In this document: positions 16,604-25,412 of the stretch, one piece after another
Position numbering within the stretch: the stretch's first letter is position 1
Layout: every line of letters starts with the position of its first letter
From: Fibrobacter sp.
Lineage (GTDB): Bacteria > Fibrobacterota > Fibrobacteria > Fibrobacterales > Fibrobacteraceae
DNA: 64,000 nucleotides
Reading direction: 5' to 3'
NCBI GenBank assembly: GCA_017965445.1
Contig: JAGCPZ010000062.1
Location: forward strand, 1 to 64,000
Translations under genes and position numbers: made by a program
Notes under the pieces: generated by a model
What the model was told of the DNA's origin: nothing
Seen by the model: only the letters and a program-made list of their open reading frames with translations
Databases searched by the model: none

Positions 16604-18000
16604 GCCTTATGTCCTCCGATTTGTTCGTTGCGCTCACGCGTGGTGGCACCCTCCTGCATGTCCATGCCCTTGAAAATTGCATTTTTGCCGAAGCGCTTCT
16701 TGATGGCGATTTGCGCCTGCATCATTTTCTTTTCACGTTCAATCTTCTTCACGTCCGTGAACAAGTCGTAGCTTTCGTTCGCGGCATGCAGCACGTTGTT
16801 CGCGGTTAAATTCAAGCGTTTCACCGTAAGCGACGGGTTCATGATGCGGTCAGCCAGTTTCATCACCGCCTCGGCAATCGTCGAAGCGGACGACGTATAA
16901 TTCAAAAGCGGAGCCGTCCCGTGCGCAGGTTTCGGAATCGTGCGACCGTAGCCATCGACAACCGTCTCTCCATGATAAATTCCTTTATCCACATTTTCGC
17001 GGTCATAGCCCACATGGAGCGTGAGGCCGTTCGTCACGAGACCTTTTTCCACAAGATCTAGTGCAAGCGTTTCTACCATTTCGCGGATGACGATTTTCGC
17101 CTTGTCGCAGTCGTACGCACAACTTAAAACCTGCCCGCCGCCGATGCTGTGCGTTTTGGATTTGTACCGTTTGATTTCAGCAATACCACACGGTTCATAG
17201 CCCCATGCATGGTCAATTAGAATTTCTGCATTCACGCCGAACATCTTGTAAAGCGCATCGGGATTCTTGACGCTCGCCCGAGCAAGGTCTCCCATCGTGA
17301 AAATTCCACGACCGTTATTCAAATAGCAATGAGCCAAACGTTCCGCAATGCCGCGCCCCAGTTGCCAAAAACTCGTGATAGGCCGGTGACCCCAAAGTTC
17401 CTTGCGGTACGTCATTTCGTCAAGTTCCGCAATGCGCACGCCGTCTGCATCTGGCGCCACATGTTTCGCCATTACGTCCATCGCAATTTTACAAAGGTAA
17501 AGGTTCGTCCCGATTCCCGCCGTCGCCGTAATGCCTGTCGTTTCGAGTACGTCGCGAATCATTTCCTTCGCCAGTTCCCTTGCCGATTTCTTATACAACG
17601 AAAGATAATGTGTCAAGTCGATAAAGCATTCGTCGATAGAATAAACGTGAATATCTTCTTCACTCACGTATTTCAGATAAACTTTATAGATGCGGGTCGA
17701 ATACTCCACATACTTCGCCATCTGCGGCTTTGCTATCAGGAACTCGACCTTTTCGCCCGTGCGCCGTTCCACCTCGCGCACCTTCTGATTTACCTCGAAC
17801 AAGCGCGCACGTCCGGGAATGCCATACGCTTTGAGGTTTGGAGTCACGGCAAGACAAATCGTCTTTTCCGTACGGCTCGCATCCGCAACCACAAGATTCG
17901 TCGTCAGCGGGTCAAGCCCGCGAAGCACACACTCCACAGACGCAAAAAACGACTTCAAGTCAATCGCAACATAAGTACGTGTTTCGCGAGGCAGTCTCAT
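16600..18000 (-). CDS. Y-family (UmuC/DinB-like) translesion DNA polymerase
   Basis: 466 aa. Palm motifs of Y-family polymerases are intact: YVAIDLKSFFASVEC near the N-terminus (first metal Asp), the R.RLFEV fingers segment and YSIDECFIDLT (catalytic Asp-Glu pair). A helix-hairpin-helix thumb and a little-finger domain follow, then a C-terminal basic tail. It copies damaged DNA with low fidelity. The closest architecture is the Firmicutes UvrX type, fitting the YolD-like gene behind it. TATATT lies 7 nt before the ATG and there is no ribosome binding site. No LexA box was recognised. Confidence 0.9.
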   Translation of the reverse strand: MRLPRETRTYVAIDLKSFFASVECVLRGLDPLTTNLVVADASRTEKTICLAVTPNLKAYGIPGRARLFEVNQKVREVERRTGEKVEFLIAKPQMAKYVEYSTRIYKVYLKYVSEEDIHVYSIDECFIDLTHYLSLYKKSARELAKEMIRDVLETTGITATAGIGTNLYLCKIAMDVMAKHVAPDADGVRIAELDEMTYRKELWGHRPITSFWQLGRGIAERLAHCYLNNGRGIFTMGDLARASVKNPDALYKMFGVNAEILIDHAWGYEPCGIAEIKRYKSKTHSIGGGQVLSCAYDCDKAKIVIREMVETLALDLVEKGLVTNGLTLHVGYDRENVDKGIYHGETVVDGYGRTIPKPAHGTAPLLNYTSSASTIAEAVMKLADRIMNPSLTVKRLNLTANNVLHAANESYDLFTDVKKIEREKKMMQAQIAIKKRFGKNAIFKGMDMQEGATTRERNEQIGGHKA

Positions 18001-18007
18001 AAAATGA

Positions 18008-18013
18008 AATATA
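18008..18013 (-). promoter_or_regulatory. -10-like hexamer TATATT, 7 nt before the start at 18000
   Basis: On the minus strand TATATT is followed by TCATTTT and the ATG, which leaves no room for a leader or ribosome binding site. Confidence 0.45.
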
Positions 18014-18039
18014 GAACATTACTGCACTAAAAAGCACAT

Positions 18040-18129
18040 CAAGCAAGGCTTGCTTGGCTGATAACCGTTTAGCGGAAAGAGCTGGATTTCGTCAAAGATG
18101 ATGACCATACGCCTTTCTTTGGCTAAACG
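18040..18129. other. Two intergenic inverted repeats
   Basis: CAAGCAAG/CTTGCTTG with one central base (18040-18056), then a long stem CGTTTAGC + GGAAAG with CTTTC + GCTAAACG (18066-18129) around a 33-nt loop. No gene lies in 18001-18190. A role is not clear. Confidence 0.4.
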
Positions 18130-18190
18130 CGTGTTTTGATAAAATTTCAACGTTTTCTAGGAAACTTGACTACTTGTGACTTTAGTTAAA

Positions 18191-18574
18191 TTACCTTATT
18201 ACTTTGATGAGACTTCCTATTTGGGGATCTGTGAAGGTCTTTTTTTGAACGGGGACTTCTTCAGTTTTTACGGATCCAAACATTTTATCGAGTCCTGATA
18301 AGGCTCCTGGAACGGATTGTCTGATTATTTTGCGAGGCTCACTTTCCACCATGTTACTTTCTACAGTGGCGATTCTATCTTGGATGTGGGAGATGACTCC
18401 GGTTCCTTTTACGATTTCCAAAGCGCCTAAGTCGTCGCCCGTATCCGGGTCAATGATATGGGGGTCGATGTCGTAAATCATAACGACGGTTCCTTTTCGG
18501 AGGCCATCAGCAAGGCCTGCATTTATTACAATGGTAAAAGAATCTATTATTTGCGCAACCTTAATTATTTTCAT
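18191..18574 (-). CDS. Small beta-rich protein, unknown function
   Basis: 127 aa from the ATG at 18574. The first 80 residues are a compact beta barrel (IKVAQIIDSFTIVINAGL, GTVVMIYDID, LGALEIVKGTGVI) resembling the C-terminal FlgT-like or SH3-like fold. A disordered, basic segment follows and then the end SLIKVIR. No signal peptide and no clear neighbour relation; AT-rich surroundings of about 230 bp upstream hold no gene. Function unknown. Confidence 0.6.
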   Translation of the reverse strand: MKIIKVAQIIDSFTIVINAGLADGLRKGTVVMIYDIDPHIIDPDTGDDLGALEIVKGTGVISHIQDRIATVESNMVESEPRKIIRQSVPGALSGLDKMFGSVKTEEVPVQKKTFTDPQIGSLIKVIR

Positions 18575-18889
18575 GAAAAAATCCACATTTTTTAGGCTTG
18601 ATGTAAATGTTGTCTTGACGATTTTGATAGGCTGGAGCGACTGTAATAAAAACATTATGCATGGGTTCTTGTTTCATTCAGTTTCTGTCTATTACTTATT
18701 TAATTTAGTAAAAATATTTATGGTAGTCCACTGAAAAAATTCATTTATTAGTCTAAATGATTCTTTTTTTAAGAGAAACTAAATTTCCTAATAAATGATT
18801 GTTTGTACTGAGGATAAATTCTAACAAGCCGAGGCACAGAAGATGATTAAAGGACTTGGCTACTGCAGAATAAATATGGATTCAAGCCC

Positions 18890-20263
18890 TTACCGATACT
18901 TCTGTTCCGGGTGAATTTTGTAATAAATATTCTTCTGGGCGTACATCTGTTCATCTGCAAGGCGCATTGCTGTACGGATATCGCTTTCACCATAACATAC
19001 GCCAATCGACAAGCGAACGTCTTCCGTCATTTTCGACAAGAAATCAACCTTGTCAACACGGCGCTGGACCTCGTCCTTGGCTATTTCGGATACGAGCACC
19101 ATGAATTCGTCACCGCCAGCGCGATACACTTCGCCATCATGGAAAACGCTTTCCAAAATCGATGCCGCTTTACGTAACATCTTGTCGCCGGCGACATGGC
19201 CGCGTTCATCGTTCATGCGCTTTAGTCCGTTCAAATCCGCAAAGAGCACGGCCTGCGGCATTGCGTCCTGGCCTTCGACAATCTGGTCAACGCGATTGTT
19301 CATCACGTTTCTGTTCTTGATTCCTGTTAGAGAATCAATCGTGCTCATAACTTCTAGTTTATTCAAAAGTCTGTAACTTGCGATTTCAGATGCGATAAAG
19401 AACGTCGTCAGTTCAAGCGTTTCCTTTATCTTCAACACATTTTCGATATTGAAATTAAGCGACCACATGTAGCCGAGCAATTTCCCGCCGTAACGGAGCG
19501 GGAACAAGACGACCGATTTCACACCCGCATAATCAAGCGAAGCGCGCCAAACTGGATTCTGTTCGCGAAGCTTGTCCATGTCGCGTTCATCTTTCAGAAT
19601 GATACATGTGCTGCCCGCCAAGGTATCCGGCCATGTTTTCATGATAGCGTAGAAGCCTTCAATATAGCGGCTCATCGGGTACAAGCTCGTTCCTTTACGT
19701 AAAGATTCAGCCAAAATGGAGCAGCTGCATTTTTCGTCGTCGCACAACAAGATACAGCAATCATCGGAATCACAAATCGAACGGATGTCTTCGACGACTT
19801 CCTTGAATGCTTGTTTGATATCGCTCGAACCGCGCAACTTGATGCAGGCCTTCAAGACATCGGAAGCAATCTCCGCAGAAATATCCGCCATCGCCGAAGA
19901 ATCCGCCTTGGGCGTCACGTCGTAGCAATAGAGGCAATAGCCGACATTCTCGCAATCGGAATCCAGCGGAATAAGGAACATGTTGAGCCAGAGTCCCATC
20001 ATGTAAAGATCGACGTAGGCATGGAGCGGTTTGCCATCGCGTATGCAGTGGAAGCAGTGTTCCTCGAAATTCTGGTTCTTGGGGAAGCACATTTCGTACG
20101 GGAAATTCGGCACGAATGGATGATTCAACGCGGCCATGTCATCGCAATGGGCTTTATTACCCGCCACGACTCGAATATTTCCGTAACTCCCATCCGGAAA
20201 AAATTCGACGGAAACGATGCATGCCTTTGCTTTATAATGTTGCAGCAGTTGATTAAATTCCAT
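18890..20263 (-). CDS. GGDEF diguanylate cyclase with Cys-rich sensor and GAF domain
   Basis: 457 aa, soluble. Residues 1-130 are a sensor module with Cys pairs (CFPKNQNFEEHCFHC and CENVGYCLYC) that could bind a metal or heme. Residues about 145-290 are GAF-like. Residues about 295-455 are GGDEF with an intact active site (YRAGGDEFMVLVSE). It makes c-di-GMP from two GTP. A strong AGGGGGGA stands 8-14 nt ahead of the start. Monocistronic; 130 bp of AT-rich spacer with a GCCCGTT/AACGGGC hairpin separate it from the upstream Bat genes. Confidence 0.88.
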   Translation of the reverse strand: MEFNQLLQHYKAKACIVSVEFFPDGSYGNIRVVAGNKAHCDDMAALNHPFVPNFPYEMCFPKNQNFEEHCFHCIRDGKPLHAYVDLYMMGLWLNMFLIPLDSDCENVGYCLYCYDVTPKADSSAMADISAEIASDVLKACIKLRGSSDIKQAFKEVVEDIRSICDSDDCCILLCDDEKCSCSILAESLRKGTSLYPMSRYIEGFYAIMKTWPDTLAGSTCIILKDERDMDKLREQNPVWRASLDYAGVKSVVLFPLRYGGKLLGYMWSLNFNIENVLKIKETLELTTFFIASEIASYRLLNKLEVMSTIDSLTGIKNRNVMNNRVDQIVEGQDAMPQAVLFADLNGLKRMNDERGHVAGDKMLRKAASILESVFHDGEVYRAGGDEFMVLVSEIAKDEVQRRVDKVDFLSKMTEDVRLSIGVCYGESDIRTAMRLADEQMYAQKNIYYKIHPEQKYR

Positions 20264-20393
20264 TTATTCATTCCCCCCTACATTTTTTTCTGATAACTAT
20301 AATATAAACCTTTTTTGCAACAAAATTTTAGCCATCATTCTATGGAGCCCGTTAAACGGGCAAAAAAATGTGCAATAGGCTTTTGGTTATGAC

Positions 20394-21221
20394 TTACCAG
20401 TCGCGGGCGGGGCGGGCTTGGCCGCGGACGGGTTTCCACGGTTTGCGTTCGCCGTTCTGTTCGTCAAAGTCCTTGAGGAGCTGGGCGGCTTCTTCGGGGC
20501 TCAACTCGCCAGGCTGAAGCGGCTGTTGCTGCTCTTCTTGGTCAGATCCGTTGCTATCGCTGGAACCAGTTTCAGGCTGCTGTTCAGGCCGTTGTTGCTG
20601 ACCACCACCATTGCTGTCGGAACTCTGGGCATTGCTGCTACTCGACTGGCCCTGATTTCCTTGGTTCTGTTGGTCCTGATTTTGGTCTTCGCCAGAACTG
20701 GATGAACTTTGGTCGTTATTCTGATTTTGGTTCTGGTCCTGGTTCTGCTGATTTTGCTGATCCTTATTCTGGTCCTGATTATTCTTGTCCTGATTTTGAT
20801 CCTGGTTCTGGTTTTGATCGTTCTGATTCTGGTCGTTATTATCTTGATTCTTGTCGTTCTTCTTGTTTTCGTTCTTCTGCTCGTCCTTCGCTTCCTTGAT
20901 GCGGTCGAGGAGCATCTGCAACTTCTGATCGTTCGGATACTGCTGCAAGCCTTCGTTGCAGGTTATTTCCGCCGACGGCAAACGATTCTCGATATACTGG
21001 AAAGCGGCATCGGCATAGTAAGCGCTTGCGGACTTTGGAGCAGCAAACGCTGCGGCTGCGAGGAAAAAGATTGCTATCAAAACGAGAGGCGAGAGGGATT
21101 GCTTCGGCTTCGCCTCGCAATGACGAGAAGCACTCATAACAGCCCTGGATCCTTCGACTTCGCTCAGGATGACACAATTCTTTCGTCTCTCATCTTTCGT
21201 CTTTCGTCTAATCAAACGCAT
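20394..21221 (-). CDS. BatC-like TPR protein with Gln/Asn-rich tail and repeat-derived N-terminus
   Basis: 275 aa. The start is fixed by GGAGGTGATC directly before an ATG that overlaps the stop of the preceding gene (TGATG). Residues about 7-45 (KTKDERRKNC, VILSEVEGS, SRHCEAKPKQSLSPL) are encoded by a dispersed intergenic repeat. A normal signal peptide core follows (LVLIAIFFLAAAAFA), then a short TPR-like region (65-105). A long low-complexity stretch of Q, N, D and K (about 115-205) and an acidic end complete it. BatC-type proteins act in periplasmic Bat complexes in aerotolerance and stress. No VWA batA/batB gene is present here. Confidence 0.75.
   Translation of the reverse strand: MRLIRRKTKDERRKNCVILSEVEGSRAVMSASRHCEAKPKQSLSPLVLIAIFFLAAAAFAAPKSASAYYADAAFQYIENRLPSAEITCNEGLQQYPNDQKLQMLLDRIKEAKDEQKNENKKNDKNQDNNDQNQNDQNQNQDQNQDKNNQDQNKDQQNQQNQDQNQNQNNDQSSSSSGEDQNQDQQNQGNQGQSSSSNAQSSDSNGGGQQQRPEQQPETGSSDSNGSDQEEQQQPLQPGELSPEEAAQLLKDFDEQNGERKPWKPVRGQARPARDW
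21086..21205. repeat. Dispersed repeat located inside a coding sequence
   Basis: Contains a GATTGCTTCGGCTTCGCCTC and CAATGACGAG unit and a GGATCCTTCGACTTCGCTCA and GGATGACAC unit followed by CTTTCGTC copies. All of these are intergenic repeat motifs (compare 32314-32390, 50019-50056 and 51278-51362). Here the repeat is translated as residues about 7-45 of the BatC-like protein. Confidence 0.7.
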
Positions 21222-22012
21222 CAGATCACCTCCAGGTCGTTGTCGGTATTGCTCGCGTCAATCTTCGTCTTGGGCTTGCGACCCGCCTTGATTTCGATGA
21301 CGTCGTCGATACGCTGCACATGGCCGCTCAACTGGCCAGCAGTTTCGTCTTCGGCAATCAAGTTTTCGAGCATCGACTTCGCTTCGGCATACTTGCCGTC
21401 CTTGCAAAGCTGTAGAACTCGCGCCAAGACCTGTTTCGCATTGTCACTCAGCGGAGGTTGTTTCTGGTTATTGTCCTGATTCTGGTCCTTGTTCTCTTTC
21501 TGCTTGTCGAGTTCTTCCTTGAGTTTGCGCTGGACGATTTCGACATTCTTCTTCGCGTTCTCAAAATCGTTGTCCAAGTCAATCGCCTTTTTCAGGTAAG
21601 CGATGGACTCACGCCATGCGGCAATGCGTTCGCTGCCCTGACCTTCGGGAGCCTTCTCGCCAATGCGAAAATACGTATCGCCCAAGTTATACGCCGCCCT
21701 GGACGCCATTTTCTTGTCGGGCATGCGCATGGCACTTTCGAGTTCCTTCTTGGCCTCTTCGAGATTGCCGAGCCTGTACTGGTCCGTTCCGATATTGTAG
21801 AACAACAGCGGGTTTGCAGGCTCTGATTCACGTACCTTCATGTACGTTTCTAAAGCGCCTTTGTAATCGCCATTGGCATACATCTTGTTGCCATCGTTAA
21901 TGGGGCGCCCCAAGAACGAAAATAAATAACACAAAAGAAGCATCACAACCAATGCAGCAGCCAACAGCAATCGTGGCAAATATCGCACCATAAAACTTAG
22001 AATTCGCTTCAT
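21221..22012 (-). CDS. Bat-type TPR protein, membrane-anchored
   Basis: 263 aa. One N-terminal membrane helix (about 8-33) anchors TPR repeats: MYANGDYKGALETYMKV, ANPLLFYNIGTDQYRLGN, AAYNLGDTYFRIG and SIAYLKKAIDLDNDFENA (about 45-150). A charged coiled-coil linker with an NKDQNQDNNQKQ patch and a C-terminal helical domain (KQVLARVLQLCKDGKYAEA) follow. Coupled by a TGATG overlap to the BatC-like gene. Probable periplasmic scaffold of a Bat-like complex. Confidence 0.75.
   Translation of the reverse strand: MKRILSFMVRYLPRLLLAAALVVMLLLCYLFSFLGRPINDGNKMYANGDYKGALETYMKVRESEPANPLLFYNIGTDQYRLGNLEEAKKELESAMRMPDKKMASRAAYNLGDTYFRIGEKAPEGQGSERIAAWRESIAYLKKAIDLDNDFENAKKNVEIVQRKLKEELDKQKENKDQNQDNNQKQPPLSDNAKQVLARVLQLCKDGKYAEAKSMLENLIAEDETAGQLSGHVQRIDDVIEIKAGRKPKTKIDASNTDNDLEVI
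21224..21233 (-). promoter_or_regulatory. Strong ribosome binding site that fixes the 21221 start
   Basis: GGAGGTGATC on the minus strand lies within the last codons of the upstream gene, 2 nt before the ATG (5 nt from its AGGTG core). It shows that translation enters upstream of the repeat-derived codons. Confidence 0.7.
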
Positions 22013-22029
22013 TTTACGCCTTCATATAA

Positions 22030-22081
22030 TAGCCATTAGTCAACAGTTGTTAGCCAATGGTCGTTGGCCATTGGTCAATAG
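22030..22081. repeat. Degenerate TTAGT/CCATTGGT repeat
   Basis: CATTAGTCAACAGTTGTTAG, CCAATGGTCGTTGG and CCATTGGTCAATAG units, the same family as at 14496. Further left, GAATGGGCTT/AAGCCCATTC (22153-22185) forms a hairpin without a clear T-run. Confidence 0.55.
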
Positions 22082-22260
22082 CATTCCACTATCTATTTTC
22101 TACGGCTAGAATATACAAAAAGAACAGGCAAAAAAGCAAAGTTTTGAACGAAGAATGGGCTTCTGCAAACGCAAAAAGCCCATTCATATTTTAAAAACTA
22201 CTTCAACATTCTAAAATCAGTTACACTTCTGGATAGATTGCAACAATCCGTTTTTTCATA

Positions 22261-23079
22261 TTAATGTTTTCCTTTGAGTTGAAGCTTTGGTTGTTTATTT
22301 TTGCGGATGACGATATTCGAAGAACCTTTAGAAACAGGGGTTCCATTCACTTTGTAAAGTTGCTCTAATTCATTCTGCTTTTTTAAGCCACGAATCATAG
22401 GCTGTAATGAAGATCCGCCACTTTCCGGACAATCTTCAATTCGATTCAACTTCATCGGATCAGGAAGAGAATCAAAATTTAACGAACCATCATTACGATA
22501 AATACATCCAATTTGATAGTAACAGACTGCATTAACTATTCCACAAAGAGTTGCAATCGAATTTTCTGTCTGGTACAGAACATAATAATAAAAATGTGAC
22601 GAATCTTTCTGAATATCAATATCCAATTCTAATGGATTAGAGCTATCAATTCTATATTGTACATGCGATGAATCAAATTCCAACTTCTTAAATTTTTCCA
22701 ATGAGAGCGCATTTCCCTTTTTCAATTCAAAATTCAATGAATCACTATCAGCAGAATTTACAAGAATCCATATATTATCTTTTGTATTATGTTCAATATT
22801 TTTCCCGATGGTCAGTCTTGTATAATAAGGAGAAATATTTTCCACACTATTCCAATTTCCTTCTACAAACAGATAGATTCCATCAATAGAATCTTTCGGT
22901 TGTGGATTAGCATTTCCAGCATAATAATCCACCAAGTTTACAATATCATAATATCCCCCCCACAGATTCGTGGCATTAATCCGCATATTCGACGAAATTG
23001 ACTCATCATTCTCCAAGGAGAAAGCCCAATTGGTCAAAACCAAAAACAGAATAAAAACGAAATTCTTAGATTTTTTCAT
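22261..23079 (-). CDS. Secreted protein, unknown function
   Basis: 272 aa. Signal peptide at 1-21 (FVFILFLVLTNWAFS). The mature part is beta-rich and polar with a Cys triplet near 175-195 (LCGIVNAVCYYQIGC) and one Cys later (EDCPESGG). The end (SSNIVIRKNKQPKLQLKGKH) resembles the linker-plus-tail of secreted proteins but lacks a clear sorting domain. It follows the 23083 gene by 3 bp, so both are co-transcribed. No family recognised. Confidence 0.65.
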   Translation of the reverse strand: MKKSKNFVFILFLVLTNWAFSLENDESISSNMRINATNLWGGYYDIVNLVDYYAGNANPQPKDSIDGIYLFVEGNWNSVENISPYYTRLTIGKNIEHNTKDNIWILVNSADSDSLNFELKKGNALSLEKFKKLEFDSSHVQYRIDSSNPLELDIDIQKDSSHFYYYVLYQTENSIATLCGIVNAVCYYQIGCIYRNDGSLNFDSLPDPMKLNRIEDCPESGGSSLQPMIRGLKKQNELEQLYKVNGTPVSKGSSNIVIRKNKQPKLQLKGKH

Positions 23080-23082
23080 TTA

Positions 23083-23574
23083 TTACTCCTTTTTCTTATA
23101 TGGTGGAAACAAGACCTGCAACACCCCATAAGGAACATGTTCCACGTTAGTTATGGAGTATCCCCATCCCTGACTGTCATCGTCATCACTATCTAATATA
23201 ATCTTTAAAAATCTCGTATTGACAATTATGCGTCTGTTTGCCAAGGAATTTCCAGTGAAATCTCCAATCAACTGATTCCATTCGTTATATAAATAGATGT
23301 GATCACCTGCGCCAAGGAATGTTTCTGGTCCGAAGGTCACGTAGTGCTCCAAATAGCCTTCACCAAGATCCATGAATTCCCCCATTCTTACATTTGGCAC
23401 ATAAGGATGTCTTCCGTCATACAGCATGTCAATCAATTCAAAATCGCTTACAACGGACGCCAACTGAGCCTTGCCATCAGAGCTATTACCAGCTTTCACA
23501 TCATGTCCCTTTGCAACAACATGCCATACGCCCGGCTCAGGATTATCCACATCCACAACTTCTACATAAATCAT
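23083..23574 (-). CDS. Hypothetical protein, acidic, no signal peptide
   Basis: 163 aa. It begins MIYVEVVDVDNPEPGVWHVV and is beta-rich, with many Asp, Gly and aromatic residues (GAGDHIYLYNEWNQLIGDFTG) and a DSDDDDSQGWGY segment. It could be a small cytoplasmic beta-sandwich or part of a toxin/immunity or effector set; nothing decides this. A 3-bp gap precedes the secreted-protein gene at 22261. Confidence 0.55.
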   Translation of the reverse strand: MIYVEVVDVDNPEPGVWHVVAKGHDVKAGNSSDGKAQLASVVSDFELIDMLYDGRHPYVPNVRMGEFMDLGEGYLEHYVTFGPETFLGAGDHIYLYNEWNQLIGDFTGNSLANRRIIVNTRFLKIILDSDDDDSQGWGYSITNVEHVPYGVLQVLFPPYKKKE

Positions 23575-23584
23575 TTATATAGAA

Positions 23585-23610
23585 GATGCCCGCACAGTGG
23601 CGGGCATGAC
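23585..23610. repeat. Palindromic intergenic repeat
   Basis: ATGCCCGC/GCGGGCAT with loop ACAGTG, followed by GAC. The sequence is nearly identical to 51247-51272. Confidence 0.75.
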
Positions 23611-23635
23611 AAGCATCAAAACATAAAAATGTTTT

Positions 23636-25375
23636 CTACATCAGCATTATGTATAAAACGCTGCTGCTCACAATAAACGCAAAGATTAGAGAATAGCCCA
23701 CGACCTTCCATTTTACAGAAGAACCTTTCAACGTAACACCTATCGCAACAAACGGACAGAAACTTAAAAGAACCGGCAGAATGTATCTGAAATCATTGCT
23801 GCACCCAAACGGATACTTGATTCGCAGAGCCATCAGCGAAGCAATAAAAGCAACCCCCTGCAACAAAAGTATCCAATGGGATAGATTAAGTCGCGTTCTC
23901 CAAAAACCGCGAATTGCATACACGATAAGCCCAAGCAAGAAAACGCTCATCAACGTGGCCCAGAAGCGGCCCGCCGGAGTCGAAAGCATTGTCCACTCGC
24001 CAAACATCGAACTTTTAAGCATAAAGTTCCAAAAATAGTCACGCCCCATGGAGCTGTCCCAGCCGCTCGTAAACGGCTGCATCAAGAAATTCTGCAAATC
24101 AAAATACAGATAGTTGGCAACCTCGTTCGGGACTCTCATCCCCGAATTCAAGGCATTGGCATTTCCGACAAGTTCACCACCCCGCAATTTACGAACTACA
24201 AAATGAATAGCAGTGGCAGCAAACAATACCCACGAAACAATCTCAGACTTCGAAAGCGATTGCCAGCGGCGATTCGCAAAAAATCCGCTTACCGCAAAAA
24301 CGAAAACCATTCCTAGAGAGACAACTCCCGTCGATTTCGTCCACAGAGCAAGGGCTGCCGCAATAATGGACATAACCAAATACTTTCCACGGCAATCCTT
24401 GACATAGCAGATTCCCGCCCACACGCATAAAACATGCAAGAAGTAAAACATCTGGTCATTCCCGATGCGGGGGGCAACTAGAATCATCAACGGCCAAAAG
24501 ATCCAAAGTGCCGCCGATAAAATTAAAGTGGGGCCATCCAGAATTTTTTTCAAGAACAAGAGTCCAAAGAACGCTGTCAGCACTGAAAGCAACAAGCTAA
24601 ACGCCTGGAGCCCCGTGGTTCCCTGCATCCCAAGAAATTCACCCAAAATATAAGAGGGCACTGCAGAAACGTAATAGACAGGCGGGTGGTAGCACGACCA
24701 GCATTCATCGTTACCCGGAATGGAATGGTCGTTTATAACGTATTGAATATATTCAATATGCCCTTCCACATCCATCGAAAATGTTTTATACGGAATGGCT
24801 AAATAGAAAAATGAACGGAAAAGTATCCCCAAAAAGAGAAGGATCATCAAGGTTTTGCCCATCCGCAAACGTCGAGCGACAAAAGCAAAGAACAGCGCGA
24901 ACGAGATTATAGCAAGAGCATGGATTACACGACCGGCAAGAGAATTCATCTTTATAAAGGCCATAAATCCACCGGGACCGCCCCCATTATGCAACGTCAC
25001 CGAATAATGCGTTTTTCCACCTTGACGATAAGGAGCAAGCACACTATCACCTAGCGTAAATCCCTTTGAATAACTGCAATGGCCATGGACATCCGAAAGA
25101 TCCATCGTATGTTCGCCGATTTTGATTTTATCCGCACAATCGTCGGGAACTATCATCATATCATAAGAGAAATTGAACGGACTAACCACGTCAAATTCCA
25201 TATTGAACGGATTATTGACTTCGATATCCCGAAGAAGCGGAATGGAAACCTTCTCCGATATTCCATTCTGCACAAAGCTTACATTCTCAATGGAAATTTT
25301 GCTTATAATCCCCAAAGCAAAGAAGATGATAAAACAAGCAACAGCAATAAATTCAGGTGTCTTGATGTATTTCAT
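23636..25375 (-). CDS. Polytopic glycosyltransferase (GT-C/PMT-like), paralog 1
   Basis: 579 aa. A first membrane helix (8-26) is followed by an extracytoplasmic beta domain (about 30-135) with a Cys pair (DDCADKIKIGE, HGHCSYSKGF) and a GGGPGGFMAF loop. About ten further membrane helices follow, with WSCYHPPVYYVSAVPSY and SNDFRYILPVLL between them. The membrane architecture is that of polyprenyl-phosphate-sugar-dependent transferases (GT39/GT83-like), which move sugars onto envelope glycans outside the membrane. Its close paralog lies at 27157. Substrate unknown. Confidence 0.75.
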   Translation of the reverse strand: MKYIKTPEFIAVACFIIFFALGIISKISIENVSFVQNGISEKVSIPLLRDIEVNNPFNMEFDVVSPFNFSYDMMIVPDDCADKIKIGEHTMDLSDVHGHCSYSKGFTLGDSVLAPYRQGGKTHYSVTLHNGGGPGGFMAFIKMNSLAGRVIHALAIISFALFFAFVARRLRMGKTLMILLFLGILFRSFFYLAIPYKTFSMDVEGHIEYIQYVINDHSIPGNDECWSCYHPPVYYVSAVPSYILGEFLGMQGTTGLQAFSLLLSVLTAFFGLLFLKKILDGPTLILSAALWIFWPLMILVAPRIGNDQMFYFLHVLCVWAGICYVKDCRGKYLVMSIIAAALALWTKSTGVVSLGMVFVFAVSGFFANRRWQSLSKSEIVSWVLFAATAIHFVVRKLRGGELVGNANALNSGMRVPNEVANYLYFDLQNFLMQPFTSGWDSSMGRDYFWNFMLKSSMFGEWTMLSTPAGRFWATLMSVFLLGLIVYAIRGFWRTRLNLSHWILLLQGVAFIASLMALRIKYPFGCSNDFRYILPVLLSFCPFVAIGVTLKGSSVKWKVVGYSLIFAFIVSSSVLYIMLM

Positions 25376-25412
25376 AATTGATTTTTTCCAATATTAAATT
25401 GCGCGAATTCAT

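Noticed and set aside
16353-16771. Plus-strand frames of 79 and 132 codons
   Set aside because: They lie over the YolD-like/polymerase genes and the hairpin repeats, with no ribosome binding site and no protein-like composition.
20347-20368. GCCCGTT/AACGGGC followed by seven A, possible terminator
   Set aside because: On the plus strand the hairpin is followed by A, not T; on the minus strand the T-run comes before the hairpin. It is not in terminator orientation for either neighbour.
20640-20870. Repeated TGATTTTGGTCCTGG-like units that could suggest a direct-repeat array or CRISPR
   Set aside because: They are the reverse complement of Gln/Asn/Asp codons in the BatC-like gene; spacing is irregular and the frame is maintained.
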